From Candidatus Zixiibacteriota bacterium (GTDB lineage: Bacteria; Zixibacteria; MSB-5A5; WJJR01; JAJRUJ01): a stretch of DNA of 64,000 bases. Within the stretch, counting starts at the first letter, position 1. Each line of letters starts with the position of its first letter. Shown here piece after piece: positions 8,597 to 17,196 of the stretch. The DNA is taken from positions 62,001 to 126,000 of the forward strand of contig JAGVQM010000036.1 in NCBI GenBank assembly GCA_020051695.1. The letters run 5' to 3'. The notes under the pieces were generated by a model. The model worked only from the letters and a program-made list of their open reading frames with translations. It was not told the origin of the DNA and made no database searches. The position numbers were made by a program, and so were the translations under genes.

Positions 8597-10411
8597 ATGG
8601 TAATGGGATCGATGCGCCGGGTCACTAAACCGATCGTCTGGCTGGTGGCGCTGGCCTTTGTGGGAACGATTTTTCTGGCCTGGGGCATGGACTTGACCAG
8701 CCGTCCCGGCGAAAAAGGTATTATCGGCGAAGTCTCCGGAACCACCATTCAGGATGAGCAATACCGGCAAGTCCTGAACTATATGTATTACCAGCGTAAC
8801 GAACAAAAGCCGGGGCAGGAATTGACCGACACCGAGATGCGCCAGATGCGCGATGATGCCTTCGGCACGATTGTCAATGAAACGATCTTCGCCAACGAAC
8901 GCCGGCGGCTGGGGCTGGAATTACCCGATAACGAGCTGGTGGAACATCTGCGGCGGTTTCCGCCTGAGTTCCTGCGTTCGAACCCATCGTTTGCCGATGA
9001 GTCGGGGAACTTTGATTACCCCAAATACCAGCAGGCCATGCTCGACCCGCAACTGGGCCAGTTCTGGTCCCAGGTGGAGGGGATCATTCGGCCGCAGATC
9101 CAGCAGATGAAACTGCAGGAATATGTGGTCTCGCTGACCCATATTACCGACGCCGAGGTCCGGCTGTATTATGATGCCTCGGCGGCGAAAACCAAAGTAC
9201 GTTATGTGGCAGTCCCCTTTGCCGACTATGCCAATAAACTGCCCGATCCCGACTCCGCAGCGGTGCGGGCGTATTTCCAGGCCCATCAGGAAGATTACCG
9301 CCGGCAGGAGATGGCGGAATTATACTATGTGATGTTCATGAAAAAGCCCTCGCGGGAGGATACGGCAGTCGTGCTCAATGAACTGGCTGATCTGCGGCAG
9401 CGCGCGGCGGCCGGCGAAGATTTCAATGATCTGGCGCGGACATACTCCGATGAACCGTCGGCCGCACAGTCCGGTGGTGATCTGGGTTGGTTCGCCAAAG
9501 GCCGCATGGTCAAGCCGTTTGAAGATGCGGCCTTCGCCCTGGAAGCAGGCCAGCTTTCCGAACCGGTGCTGACCCGTTTCGGGTACCATCTCATCAAACT
9601 GCAAGAAAAACGCACGACCAATGATACCGACGAGGTCCATGCCAGCCATATCCTGATGAAGCTGGAACCATCCGGGCGCACGCTGAGTGATGTCCGGCTG
9701 CAGGCGCAGCAGTTTGTGGAAGAATCCGGCGATACACCCTGGGATTCGTTGTGCCGGACATATCATCAGGCCTCACGCCCTACCGGCAAGTTTGCGCGCG
9801 GCGAGAATATCCTTGGTTTCGGCCGGGATAAAAATGTCGAGGAGTTTGCCTTTCGGGCCAAAGTCGGCGCGGTCTCCAATGTCGTCGACAACGATGATTT
9901 CTTCGGCGTGTGCATGCTTAAAGCCCGGCACCCGGAGGGAATCCCTGAAGTGAACGACGTCTGGCCGACAGTCGTGACGGCGTTGAAAACCGATCTGGGC
10001 GCTGAATCGGCGCTGGCCGCGATAAAACTGGTCGAAGCGGAGATCCGGGTGGGCAAAACGCTGCAAGAGGCCGCACGAATCATTGGACAAGAGGCCAAAG
10101 AGACTAATTTGTTCGGCCGCTTTGACAATGTCCCCGGTTTCGGCGCCGACCCGGCGTTTCGCGGCGTATCGTTTTCGCTGACCCCCGCCCGCCCGCTTTC
10201 GCCTGCCTTCCGGGCCACGGACAAGTATTGTATTGTTGAATTGCTGGAGCAGACGGCTGCCGGCGCCGAACAATACGCCGACCAGCGTGACTCGTTGTTC
10301 CAGGCGGTCCTGGGCGGCAAGCAAAACCAGATGTACCAGTTATGGTACAACGATCTGTATGAACGGGCCGAGGTCCAGGATTTCAGGTACCAGTTGCCGG
10401 AGGGATATTAA
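8597..10411 (+). CDS. ppiD: PpiD/SurA-type peptidyl-prolyl isomerase, membrane anchored
   Basis: Envelope foldase of about 604 residues. The short basic N-terminus MVMGSMRRVTK is followed by one membrane segment (PIVWLVALAFVGTIFLAW), then a SurA/PpiD chaperone N-domain and a parvulin domain seen in DFNDLARTYSDEPSA, GGDLGWFAKGRMVKPFE and FGYHLIKLQEK. A second, degenerate parvulin-like segment begins at EVHASHILMKLEP. The fold and topology match PpiD, which assists newly exported proteins; the symbol is by architecture only. The start at 8597 is supported by AGGAG at 8585-8589; an in-frame start at 8348 would lie upstream of the promoter. The gene stands alone between a promoter and a terminator. 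Confidence 0.9.
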   Translation: MVMGSMRRVTKPIVWLVALAFVGTIFLAWGMDLTSRPGEKGIIGEVSGTTIQDEQYRQVLNYMYYQRNEQKPGQELTDTEMRQMRDDAFGTIVNETIFANERRRLGLELPDNELVEHLRRFPPEFLRSNPSFADESGNFDYPKYQQAMLDPQLGQFWSQVEGIIRPQIQQMKLQEYVVSLTHITDAEVRLYYDASAAKTKVRYVAVPFADYANKLPDPDSAAVRAYFQAHQEDYRRQEMAELYYVMFMKKPSREDTAVVLNELADLRQRAAAGEDFNDLARTYSDEPSAAQSGGDLGWFAKGRMVKPFEDAAFALEAGQLSEPVLTRFGYHLIKLQEKRTTNDTDEVHASHILMKLEPSGRTLSDVRLQAQQFVEESGDTPWDSLCRTYHQASRPTGKFARGENILGFGRDKNVEEFAFRAKVGAVSNVVDNDDFFGVCMLKARHPEGIPEVNDVWPTVVTALKTDLGAESALAAIKLVEAEIRVGKTLQEAARIIGQEAKETNLFGRFDNVPGFGADPAFRGVSFSLTPARPLSPAFRATDKYCIVELLEQTAAGAEQYADQRDSLFQAVLGGKQNQMYQLWYNDLYERAEVQDFRYQLPEGY

Positions 10412-10442
10412 GCAGCGGACGAGAACATACCGGGAGAATATT

Positions 10443-10478
10443 ACCGGGCGGAGCGTGCAGCGCCGCCCGGTTTTTTTT
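10443..10478 (+). terminator. Intrinsic terminator of the PpiD-like gene
   Basis: ACCGGGCGG (10443-10451) pairs with CCGCCCGGT (10463-10471) around a short GC-rich loop and runs into eight T residues. It lies 31 bases after the stop codon. Confidence 0.9.
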
Positions 10479-10484
10479 ATGAAC

Positions 10485-10510
10485 GCTGGCGTATAGGGAT
10501 GTACGCCAGC
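10485..10510. repeat. REP-like palindrome, copy 1
   Basis: GCTGGCGTA (10485-10493) and TACGCCAGC (10502-10510) form a perfect nine-base stem around an eight-base loop. The outer bases match the other REP-like elements near the transposase at 11221-11748, but the loop differs. Confidence 0.6.
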
Positions 10511-10529
10511 CACAACGTGGGTTTTAGAT

Positions 10530-11126
10530 CTACTGTTTCTGTACTACAGTTTTTTCTTTTTGTTGACCCGTAAATTCTATGATGGCCAAAACCAGCGACA
10601 GTGCCCCTATTAGAAAAGTTGTGACCCAAAACCTCTCACTATCTCTCCCTTCTTTTATCCAATATCTTAGTTCTTCCAATGTACAGACAAATCCCACTTG
10701 TTCGCTTGCAATCAACTTTCTCTTCTGTTGAAAATCTGTTTCTGAATAGTCGTAAAGGAACACTATTGGGTTGTTTTGTGGTGCGATCTTGACCCCTTCC
10801 CACTCTTCAGGAACATCACTATTTATCAATGTTGCATTTCCACCTATTCGGGCAATTGCAGACGGAGATTCCTTCAAATTTCTGCCTCGCGGCAGACGGG
10901 CATTCTTTGTCCGCATTGATATGAATTTGTGAAGAGCATCGAAAATCGGTTCGTTCTTAAGGATGATGACTTCAGTTGAAGAATTGGCATATGTAAGCCT
11001 ATTCCAGGCGTTTTCTATGTCATTCCTTCCGCTAATTTTGTCGCACCAACCATAATAATCGCCAATACCATATGCCAAACTAACCGCAATTATAATCAGG
11101 GTCAGGCTTTTTTTGATAACTGACAT
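10530..11126 (-). CDS. Hypothetical membrane protein, 198 aa
   Basis: I do not recognise the family. The protein begins with MSVIKKS and a hydrophobic helix (residues about 7-21), has a mostly polar middle of about 140 residues, and ends with a second hydrophobic helix (FLIGALSLVLAIIEF, near residues 172-187) and a charged tail GQQKEKTVVQKQ. Both helices suggest a protein with a soluble loop held between two membrane anchors. AAAGGAG lies about 10 bases before the ATG. It is A+T-richer than its neighbours and sits in an accessory patch beside a REP-associated transposase, so acquisition by transfer is possible. Confidence 0.6.
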   Translation of the reverse strand: MSVIKKSLTLIIIAVSLAYGIGDYYGWCDKISGRNDIENAWNRLTYANSSTEVIILKNEPIFDALHKFISMRTKNARLPRGRNLKESPSAIARIGGNATLINSDVPEEWEGVKIAPQNNPIVFLYDYSETDFQQKRKLIASEQVGFVCTLEELRYWIKEGRDSERFWVTTFLIGALSLVLAIIEFTGQQKEKTVVQKQ

Positions 11127-11194
11127 GGTCTATCGACTCCTTTCATGGTTTGACGTCAACTGCATCAACCACAATTTGCTCTTCCTTTCCTGTG

Positions 11195-11220
11195 ACTGGC
11201 GTACGTCCTCGTGCCCCAGC
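11195..11220. repeat. REP-like palindrome, copy 2 (inverted)
   Basis: CTGG at 11196-11199 and CCAG at 11216-11219 enclose CGTACGTCCTCGTGCC. Read on the minus strand this is nearly the same as the elements at 11755 and 11838, in opposite orientation. It abuts the transposase stop codon exactly. Confidence 0.6.
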
Positions 11221-11748
11221 TTATTGATAGATGAAATCATAGTCCCGGTCAACAGATATAATCCCAGAACCTTGACCGCACCAATCCCGCGCACTGGAAT
11301 ATTCAAAATCATCCGGCTCATCGACAAGATCACCCCGCACCGGATTCGTATGAATATACTCCAGCTTAATCCGAAATTGCTTTTCCGAAGCAATCACCAA
11401 ATCATCAAAGCGGCGCTGCCATAATTGAAAGCGACCATTGCGAGTCAAATGTTTTCGGAAATCTCCCAAGTCCAAAGATTTGATCTTTCTGGCGGCAATA
11501 CTTTTGAATGCCTGCATAACTTGGGATAATTCTGCGACATCAGGAAAGCCCAGAATCGCGTGAACATGCGACGGCATAATGACATAACCGACAAGGGCGA
11601 CACCGAAGAAACTCATTGTCTCTCGTAATTGGCGGGCCGCGGATCTGGCGACAGGTCGACTCGAAAATACCGGTATCCAATCTGTGACCTTGGTAGTCAC
11701 AAAGACCAAAGCCGGTCCGCCTATCCATTTGCATCTTTTGACTGCCAT
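11221..11748 (-). CDS. REP-associated tyrosine transposase (Y1/IS200-like)
   Basis: A 175-residue single-stranded DNA transposase of the Y1_Tnp/RAYT kind. The metal-binding motif is seen as IMPSHVHAIL (HxH), and the catalytic tyrosine lies in KLEYIHTNPVRGDLV, the segment that also gives the family its NPV(R/K) signature. LWQRRFDDLVI is another typical RAYT block. Such proteins are thought to have spread REP palindromes and are usually single copy and domesticated. The start at 11748 is preferred because a REP-like element occupies 11755-11783; the longer in-frame reading from 11865 would translate two REP elements. REP-like palindromes lie on both sides in inverted orientation. Confidence 0.85.
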   Translation of the reverse strand: MAVKRCKWIGGPALVFVTTKVTDWIPVFSSRPVARSAARQLRETMSFFGVALVGYVIMPSHVHAILGFPDVAELSQVMQAFKSIAARKIKSLDLGDFRKHLTRNGRFQLWQRRFDDLVIASEKQFRIKLEYIHTNPVRGDLVDEPDDFEYSSARDWCGQGSGIISVDRDYDFIYQ

Positions 11749-11754
11749 GGCTTT

Positions 11755-11783
11755 GCTTGCGCATGAGGACGTACGCCATTCAG
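11755..11783. repeat. REP-like palindrome, copy 3 (degenerate)
   Basis: CTTGCGCATGAGGACGTACG from 11756 resembles the copy at 11838 with changes in both stem arms. It lies six bases upstream of the transposase start. Confidence 0.45.
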
Positions 11784-11837
11784 ATGATAAAGAGCCACCG
11801 CTGAAATAATCAATCACTTTCTTCGATTGTCGCCCAT

Positions 11838-11862
11838 GCTGGTGCACGAGACGTACACCAGC
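11838..11862. repeat. REP-like palindrome, copy 4
   Basis: GCTGGTG (11838-11844) and CACCAGC (11856-11862) form a perfect seven-base stem around CACGAGACGTA. This core is shared with copy 2 in the opposite orientation. Confidence 0.6.
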
Positions 11863-11887
11863 CACAGGTTATTTGAATCGCGAAAAT

Positions 11888-11936
11888 GTCGGGTTTCTTC
11901 GTCCCGCCTGATGGCGGCGGGACTTCGTAACCCGAC
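11888..11936. repeat. Large nested palindrome at the 3' end of the DUF1858 gene
   Basis: GTCGGGTT (11888-11895) pairs with AACCCGAC (11929-11936), and inside it GTCCCGCC (11901-11908) pairs with GGCGGGAC (11916-11923). It ends one base before the minus-strand stop codon at 11937 and may act as a transcript end or RNA stabiliser. A related shorter form lies at 51591-51634. Confidence 0.55.
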
Positions 11937-12161
11937 CTACGACTTATTTAAAGCGGCGTTGAGCCGGGCAAGCATCCCGGCGACGTCCATGCCTTTGCTC
12001 TCAATGAGGTCACCGATCGTGCCCCAGTACGGCTCGCCGCATTTGATGCAGACGATATGTTCACGCATCAACAGCCCTACGGCATCGGGGTATTCGCGCA
12101 CCAGGTCTTCGACCTGCATCGTGGCGGTGATCGGTTGTTGCGGTGATGATGAAGGGTTCAT
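11937..12161 (-). CDS. DUF1858 domain protein
   Basis: A 74-residue protein that is almost entirely one DUF1858 (ScdA-N-like) domain: VEDLVREYPDAVGLLMREH, then IVCIKCGEPYWGTIGDLI with the typical Cys-x-x-Cys, and a final helix MLARLNAAL. These domains are found alone or fused to hydrid cluster or iron-sulfur repair proteins and their role is not settled; the two cysteines suggest redox or metal sensing. It begins 31 bases after purL and probably shares its transcript. A nested palindrome follows the stop codon. Confidence 0.8.
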   Translation of the reverse strand: MNPSSSPQQPITATMQVEDLVREYPDAVGLLMREHIVCIKCGEPYWGTIGDLIESKGMDVAGMLARLNAALNKS

Positions 12162-12192
12162 GAGTCGGCGTCATCTTCCTGCCGGTAAGAAT

Positions 12193-14421
12193 CTACTTCG
12201 TGCGCTCCATTAATTTCGGCAGACAGGCATAATAAGTTTCTTTCATTGAACGGGGATCGAGATCGCAGATATGCTCAATGCGGAAGCGATCGGCGGTAAC
12301 CGCGCCCAAAACAGTAAGCGGCACCTGATGTTTTGCCGCGAGTTGTTCGAATGCCGCCTGTTTGTCCTGCACCAAACTGATCACGATACGCGATTGCGCC
12401 TCGCCGAACCAGAGGGCATCGGCACGAATGTCTGAGTGCAGTCGAATCGCACAACCGAAAATACCATCGGGATTGGTGATGCAGCATTCGGCCAGACACA
12501 CCGCCAGCCCGCCGTCGGAGACATCATGCGCCGAATTGACCAGACCCGCCCTGATTGCCGCGAGGACGAATTGCTGCACGTTCTTTTCTTCTGCCAGGTC
12601 AAGGTAAGGCGCATCACCGGTGATTTTGCTGTGGATGGTCTTGAGGTATTCCGAGGCACCGAGGTCATCGCGGGAAGTCCCGATCAGCATGATGACATCA
12701 CTGGTTTGCTTAAACCATTGCGTCGTGATATGCGTGATATCCTCGATCATGCCGATCATGCCGATCGTCGGCGTGGGATACACCGCGCGTCCGGGGTCCT
12801 CGTTATAAAAACTCACATTCCCGCCGGTAACCGGGGTATTGAATGCCCGACAGGCCTCCCCCATTCCGCGCACGCATTCGGCAAACAGGTAATACATCTC
12901 CGGTTTATAGGGGTTGCCGAAGTTGAGGCAATTGGTCACCGCCAGCGGCGCGGCGCCCGAACAGATTAGGTTGCGAGCGGCTTCAGCCACGGCGATCTGC
13001 GCGCCGCGCCGGGGATTTAAAAAACAATAACGCCCGTTGCCGTCAGTGGTCATGGCCAGGGCGGTCCTGGTTTTGCGGATGCGCAATACGGCAGCATCCG
13101 AACCGGAATTGACCGCGGTGTTGGTCCGCACCATGCCGTCATACTGCCGGTACACCCATTCCTTGCTGGCGATATTGGGTGTGCCGATCAAGGTCATTAA
13201 GACTGCGCATAAATCACCGGGCACCGGGATAGCGGCAAAATCAAAATGCTGCGTTTGATCAAGCCGGGCCGGACGTTGCTCCTCGCGCTTGTAGACCGGC
13301 GTGCCGCCGCCCAGGGCCAGTGTCTCGGCCGGGATATCGGATTTCAGTTCGCCGTTTTCATAGACTTTGAAATGTCCGCCGCCGATCACCTCACCGATCT
13401 TTGCCGCCTGCAGTTCCCATTTTCTGAATATCGCGCGGACTTCCTCCTCCCGCCCGGTCTTGACAATAACCAGCATGCGTTCCTGCGACTCGGATAGGAG
13501 CGTTTCGTACGGGATCATGCCCTCCTCGCGCACCGGAACTTTGGCGATATCGATTTCAATGCCCTGCCCGCCGGCGAAGGCGGTTTCCGAGCAGGAACAG
13601 GTGATGCCTGCCGCGCCCATATCCTGGATGCCGACAATCAAATCCCGTTTGATCATTTCGAGGGTGGCTTCCAGCAGCAATTTTTCCGTAAACGGATCGC
13701 CGATTTGCACCGCAGGGCGTTTGGCTTCTGATTTTTCAGACAGTTCTTCGGAGGCAAAGGTGGCACCATGGATGCCATCCCGCCCGGTACGCGAACCCAC
13801 GACATACACCGGCGAACCGACCACCGAAGCCGTGGCCCGGGCAATGCGGTCGGTGCGGACAATCCCCACGGCCATAGCATTGACCAGGCAGTTGGTGGTA
13901 TAAGCGTCCTCGAAATAAATTTCCCCGCCGACGGTGGGCACGCCGAACGAGTTGCCGTAATCGCCGATCCCCCGCACCACACCGTTCAGCAGATACCGGA
14001 CTTTGGGGTCCTCGGGATTGCCGAAACGCAGCGAATTCAAAGCCGCGATGGGCCGCGCGCCCATGGTGAAGATATCGCGCAGAATGCCTCCGACACCGGT
14101 CGCCGCGCCCTGATATGGTTCCACCGCCGAGGGGTGGTTGTGCGATTCAATTTTGAAGACCACGGCCCGGCCGTCGCCAATATCGACAATCCCGGCATTC
14201 TCCTCCCCCGCTTCGGCCAGCAGGTTCGGCCCGGAGCGCGGCAGAGTTTTCAGCAGTAAAATGGAGTTCTTATATGAACAGTGCTCAGACCACATCACCG
14301 AATAAATGCCCAGTTCGGTGAAAGTCATTTCCCGGCCGAGGATTTCCTTGATCCGCTGGTGTTCTTCTTCGTTAAGCCCGTGTTCGGCAACTAATTCGGG
14401 GGTTACGGGTTGTTCACGCAC
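12193..14421 (-). CDS. purL: Phosphoribosylformylglycinamidine synthase II
   Basis: Small-type PurL (about 742 residues), which amidates FGAR to FGAM with ATP in purine synthesis together with PurQ and PurS; neither partner is in the window. Visible signatures are SEHCSYKNS near the N-terminus, [20 protein letters not shown] with the catalytic histidine, [30 protein letters not shown] and [18 protein letters not shown]. The start is placed at GTG 14421, preceded by AAAGGA seven bases upstream; the in-frame ATG at 14481 would add 20 residues unlike the family. A promoter and a hairpin-rich leader precede it. Confidence 0.96.
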   Translation of the reverse strand: MREQPVTPELVAEHGLNEEEHQRIKEILGREMTFTELGIYSVMWSEHCSYKNSILLLKTLPRSGPNLLAEAGEENAGIVDIGDGRAVVFKIESHNHPSAVEPYQGAATGVGGILRDIFTMGARPIAALNSLRFGNPEDPKVRYLLNGVVRGIGDYGNSFGVPTVGGEIYFEDAYTTNCLVNAMAVGIVRTDRIARATASVVGSPVYVVGSRTGRDGIHGATFASEELSEKSEAKRPAVQIGDPFTEKLLLEATLEMIKRDLIVGIQDMGAAGITCSCSETAFAGGQGIEIDIAKVPVREEGMIPYETLLSESQERMLVIVKTGREEEVRAIFRKWELQAAKIGEVIGGGHFKVYENGELKSDIPAETLALGGGTPVYKREEQRPARLDQTQHFDFAAIPVPGDLCAVLMTLIGTPNIASKEWVYRQYDGMVRTNTAVNSGSDAAVLRIRKTRTALAMTTDGNGRYCFLNPRRGAQIAVAEAARNLICSGAAPLAVTNCLNFGNPYKPEMYYLFAECVRGMGEACRAFNTPVTGGNVSFYNEDPGRAVYPTPTIGMIGMIEDITHITTQWFKQTSDVIMLIGTSRDDLGASEYLKTIHSKITGDAPYLDLAEEKNVQQFVLAAIRAGLVNSAHDVSDGGLAVCLAECCITNPDGIFGCAIRLHSDIRADALWFGEAQSRIVISLVQDKQAAFEQLAAKHQVPLTVLGAVTADRFRIEHICDLDPRSMKETYYACLPKLMERTK

Positions 14422-14505
14422 CGCTTGGTCCTTTCTCCGCGCGACGATGGGACCCGGTTGGTCCCGTCGTTTCCCACCCACGCCGCCTGCGGCGTGGAAA
14501 GTGCC

Positions 14506-14533
14506 AATATACTACGCCCGCCAAAGATGGCAA
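14506..14533 (-). promoter_or_regulatory. Promoter of purL
   Basis: TTGCCA (14528-14533), a 16-base spacer and TATATT (14506-14511) on the minus strand. The predicted start is near 14499, giving a leader of about 78 bases with two hairpins: CCACGCCGC/GGCGGCGTGG (14479-14498) and a GACGGGAC/GTCCC..CGTC stem (about 14439-14467). Confidence 0.55.
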
Positions 14534-14578
14534 GGGAAGCTTTGATACTCGGGGACGGCCTGCGCGGCGAACGGCCGA

Positions 14579-15526
14579 TTACGGCCCGCCGGGATAATCG
14601 TCCTGCTCGATATACAGCGAATCCCACACCGGGTCTTTGGATTTCACGCCGGGAGAGATCTGTAGTTCGGTATTTTCCAGCAGGTTACGAATATAAATCG
14701 CACCGTCAAAGGGATCATCGTGCGCGATATAATTGCCGTCGGGCGACCAGGTGCCGGTAAATCCGCCATTGCCAGGAAGCTCCTGCACGCGTTGGGTGTG
14801 TACCTCAACGATAAACAGCCGCGGGGCTTTGCTTCCCTCGCGCCGGGCGTACATCACGCGCGTGCCGTCGGGCGAAACCCGCAGGTGCTCTTTGTCGGCA
14901 ATCTGGTCGGCAGTCAAAAACTCCAGCGAGGAATCATCCAGATTCAGGCGAGCAACCTGGATTTGATTGGCGGTGTCGGTGGTCAATAGGGCGAGATACC
15001 GGCCATCCGGGAACCAGTCGGGTGATTTTGCGTCGGCATACACCAGGGAGCGAGCTCCACCCGCGCTGTTCATCCGGTAGATGCCGGGAGATGATCCCCC
15101 GGTCCGGCCGAAGACAATAAAATTGCCGTCCGCCGACCAACTGGGGTGAAAATCACTGCCGCCGGAGGTCAATTGTTCGGGGACCCCGCCACGGTGCCAC
15201 ACTTTGTAGATATTGCCATAACGAGAAAATACGACCCAATTGCCGTCAGGACTCCAGCGTGGGCCGTGCAGTTCCGTGTCGTCGGAAAGGATCATCCGCC
15301 GCTGGCGGGTGGCAACCCCCACGACGAACAATCCGCCGTAGATATGATTTTCGGGGTCGCCTTTGGATAAATAGACAATTTTGCTGCCGTCGCGCGACCA
15401 GTCCGGTTCACGGTCATACAGGACCGTTTCGCGCGGACTGCCGTCAGGCCCGGAAGGATTGCCGCCACAGCCAATTAATGAAAGAGTGCAAATAACAAGA
15501 AGAATGAAACCTCTTCCCCAAACCAT
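14579..15526 (-). CDS. PD40/TolB-like beta-propeller lipoprotein
   Basis: Exported lipoprotein of about 315 residues with the lipobox LIGC. Six PD40 repeats are visible, each with a W/S-x-DG core: PDWSRDGSKIVYLS, PRWSPDGNWVVFSR, PSWSADGNFIVFGR, PDWFPDGRYLALLT, RVSPDGTRVMYAR and TGTWSPDGNYIAHD, enough for one six-bladed propeller like the C-terminal part of TolB. There is no N-terminal TolB domain and no Pal/Tol genes nearby, so a direct Tol role is not implied; binding of a protein or ligand in the periplasm is likely. The start at 15526 has GGAGG seven bases upstream. It has its own promoter at 15599-15627. Confidence 0.88.
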   Translation of the reverse strand: MVWGRGFILLVICTLSLIGCGGNPSGPDGSPRETVLYDREPDWSRDGSKIVYLSKGDPENHIYGGLFVVGVATRQRRMILSDDTELHGPRWSPDGNWVVFSRYGNIYKVWHRGGVPEQLTSGGSDFHPSWSADGNFIVFGRTGGSSPGIYRMNSAGGARSLVYADAKSPDWFPDGRYLALLTTDTANQIQVARLNLDDSSLEFLTADQIADKEHLRVSPDGTRVMYARREGSKAPRLFIVEVHTQRVQELPGNGGFTGTWSPDGNYIAHDDPFDGAIYIRNLLENTELQISPGVKSKDPVWDSLYIEQDDYPGGP

Positions 15527-15598
15527 CGACGATCCTCCCGAAAACTCATCGCGCACGCGACGCGTCTATACGGCCAACGCCATATAGACTACGAATTT

Positions 15599-15627
15599 AG
15601 AATACGTACCAATCCGATATCTGTCAA
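15599..15627 (-). promoter_or_regulatory. Promoter of the PD40 lipoprotein gene
   Basis: TTGACA (15622-15627), a 17-base spacer and TATTCT (15599-15604) on the minus strand, with a leader of about 66 bases. Confidence 0.7.
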
Positions 15628-15695
15628 GAAATACTCCAGGGAAAATGATTTGATTTGGGTGCCCCGGCGCCGTACCATTGGCCGGTGAGGAAACC

Positions 15696-16913
15696 ATGGC
15701 CCCGGTTGCAGATAAAATACTTTCGGTTACCGAAATCACGCGCGAAATCAGGTCGCTATTGGAGGGCGGTTTTTCCGCCTTATGGGTCGAGGGCGAAATC
15801 TCGAACTTCAAACGCCATACGTCGGGCCATTTGTATTTTTCATTGAAAGATGACTCGGCCAGTCTGCGGTGTGTTATGTGGCGCGGGACCGCCACCTACC
15901 TGCAGTTCGAACCGGAGGACGGGACAAGGGTCCGGGTGTTTGGCGATATTACCGTGTACGACCGCCAGGGGGTGTATCAATTACGGGTCTCCCAAATGCT
16001 GCCCCGGGGTGTGGGAGAATTGGAGATCGCCTTCCGCCGGTTGAAGGAAAAATTGGCGGCCGAGGGTTTATTCGATCCTGAACACAAAAAAGACCTGCCC
16101 CTCTGGCCGGAAACAATCGGAGTCATTACCTCTCCGACCGGCGCGGCAGCGCGCGATATAATTGTGACGCTGCGCCGCCGCTGGCCGCCGATCCGGATTG
16201 TCCTGCGGCCGGTGGCAGTCCAGGGAACGGGCGCCGCCGAACAAATCGCCGAAGCGATTGCCGAGTTTAATCAATGGGGTCAGGCGGATGCGCTGATCGT
16301 CGGCCGGGGCGGTGGATCGCTGGAAGATCTGTGGGCGTTTAATGAAGAAATTGTGGCGCGGGCGGTCTTTGCCTCGCACATTCCGGTTGTCTCGGCGGTG
16401 GGACATGAGATAGATTATACGATATGCGATTTCGTTGCCGATATCCGTGCCGCCACACCGACCGCCGCAGCCGAAACGGTCGTCCCGGATGCCGCTGAGA
16501 TACGGCGGCAGGTGCGGAACGCCCGCGAGAACATGACGGTCCGAATCAGGCGAGTCTTGCGGCGGAATCGAGAACTTGTCGACGGATTTGCCGGCCGGTA
16601 TGGAATGAAACGAGTGCGTGATATCATTTATCAAAACACCCAGCTGGTCGATGAACTCGAGCGGAGGCTGCGCCACAACCGGCGCAGGACAATTGAACGC
16701 GGGCGCGCCGATATCAAACAGCTCGCCGGGCGGTTGGCCGCACTCTCCCCGGCTGCAGTATTGCAGCGGGGGTATTCAATCACCCGCACGCACCCGGAAA
16801 ATCGATTGATCACTTCGGCTGCGGGACTGACGCCGGGGATGAAAATCCAGACGATTTTGGCGCAGGGCAGCGCCATCTCGACGATACAAGAGACGGTCCC
16901 TGCTGATCATTGA
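15696..16913 (+). CDS. xseA: Exodeoxyribonuclease VII large subunit
   Basis: About 405 residues, the usual length. The N-terminal OB fold is seen in SALWVEGEISNFKRHTSGHL and YFSLKDDSASLRCVMW; the catalytic region has GVITSPTGAAARDI, IVGRGGGSLEDLWAFNEE and PVVSAVGHEIDYTICDFVAD, all diagnostic. With XseB it degrades single-stranded DNA in both directions. The start at 15696 is preferred over 15678 because GGTGAGG lies at 15684-15690. It is the first gene of the operon xseA-xseB-ispA-nadK. Confidence 0.96.
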   Translation: MAPVADKILSVTEITREIRSLLEGGFSALWVEGEISNFKRHTSGHLYFSLKDDSASLRCVMWRGTATYLQFEPEDGTRVRVFGDITVYDRQGVYQLRVSQMLPRGVGELEIAFRRLKEKLAAEGLFDPEHKKDLPLWPETIGVITSPTGAAARDIIVTLRRRWPPIRIVLRPVAVQGTGAAEQIAEAIAEFNQWGQADALIVGRGGGSLEDLWAFNEEIVARAVFASHIPVVSAVGHEIDYTICDFVADIRAATPTAAAETVVPDAAEIRRQVRNARENMTVRIRRVLRRNRELVDGFAGRYGMKRVRDIIYQNTQLVDELERRLRHNRRRTIERGRADIKQLAGRLAALSPAAVLQRGYSITRTHPENRLITSAAGLTPGMKIQTILAQGSAISTIQETVPADH

Positions 16914-16956
16914 AAGTCTTGCGGACTGTCCCGATGATGAAAGGAAGCTGACGCGC

Positions 16957-17196
16957 ATGCCGTCAACCAGGAAAATCAAATTCGGCGAGGCGGTCAAACG
17001 CCTCGAGGAGATCGTCAAACTGCTGGAGCAGGATGGAATTGAGTTGGAAGAGTCCTCCAGATTGTTTGAGGAAGGCACCGAGCTGGCGAAGTTATGTTCG
17101 GAACGGCTCCAGGAAGCAGAGGAAAAAATCGAGCGCCTGATTAAGGATGGTTCCGGGACAGTCACGACCGGCCCGGCCGAAAGCACCGATGAATAA
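16957..17196 (+). CDS. xseB: Exodeoxyribonuclease VII small subunit
   Basis: A 79-residue helical protein of the XseB family: FGEAVKRLEEIVKLLEQDG, then LEESSRLFEEGTELAKLCSE and RLQEAEEKIERL. It forms the multi-copy helical sheath of exonuclease VII around XseA. It lies 43 bases after xseA and overlaps the next gene by eight bases (ATGAATAA), as in many bacteria where xseB precedes ispA. Confidence 0.95.
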   Translation: MPSTRKIKFGEAVKRLEEIVKLLEQDGIELEESSRLFEEGTELAKLCSERLQEAEEKIERLIKDGSGTVTTGPAESTDE

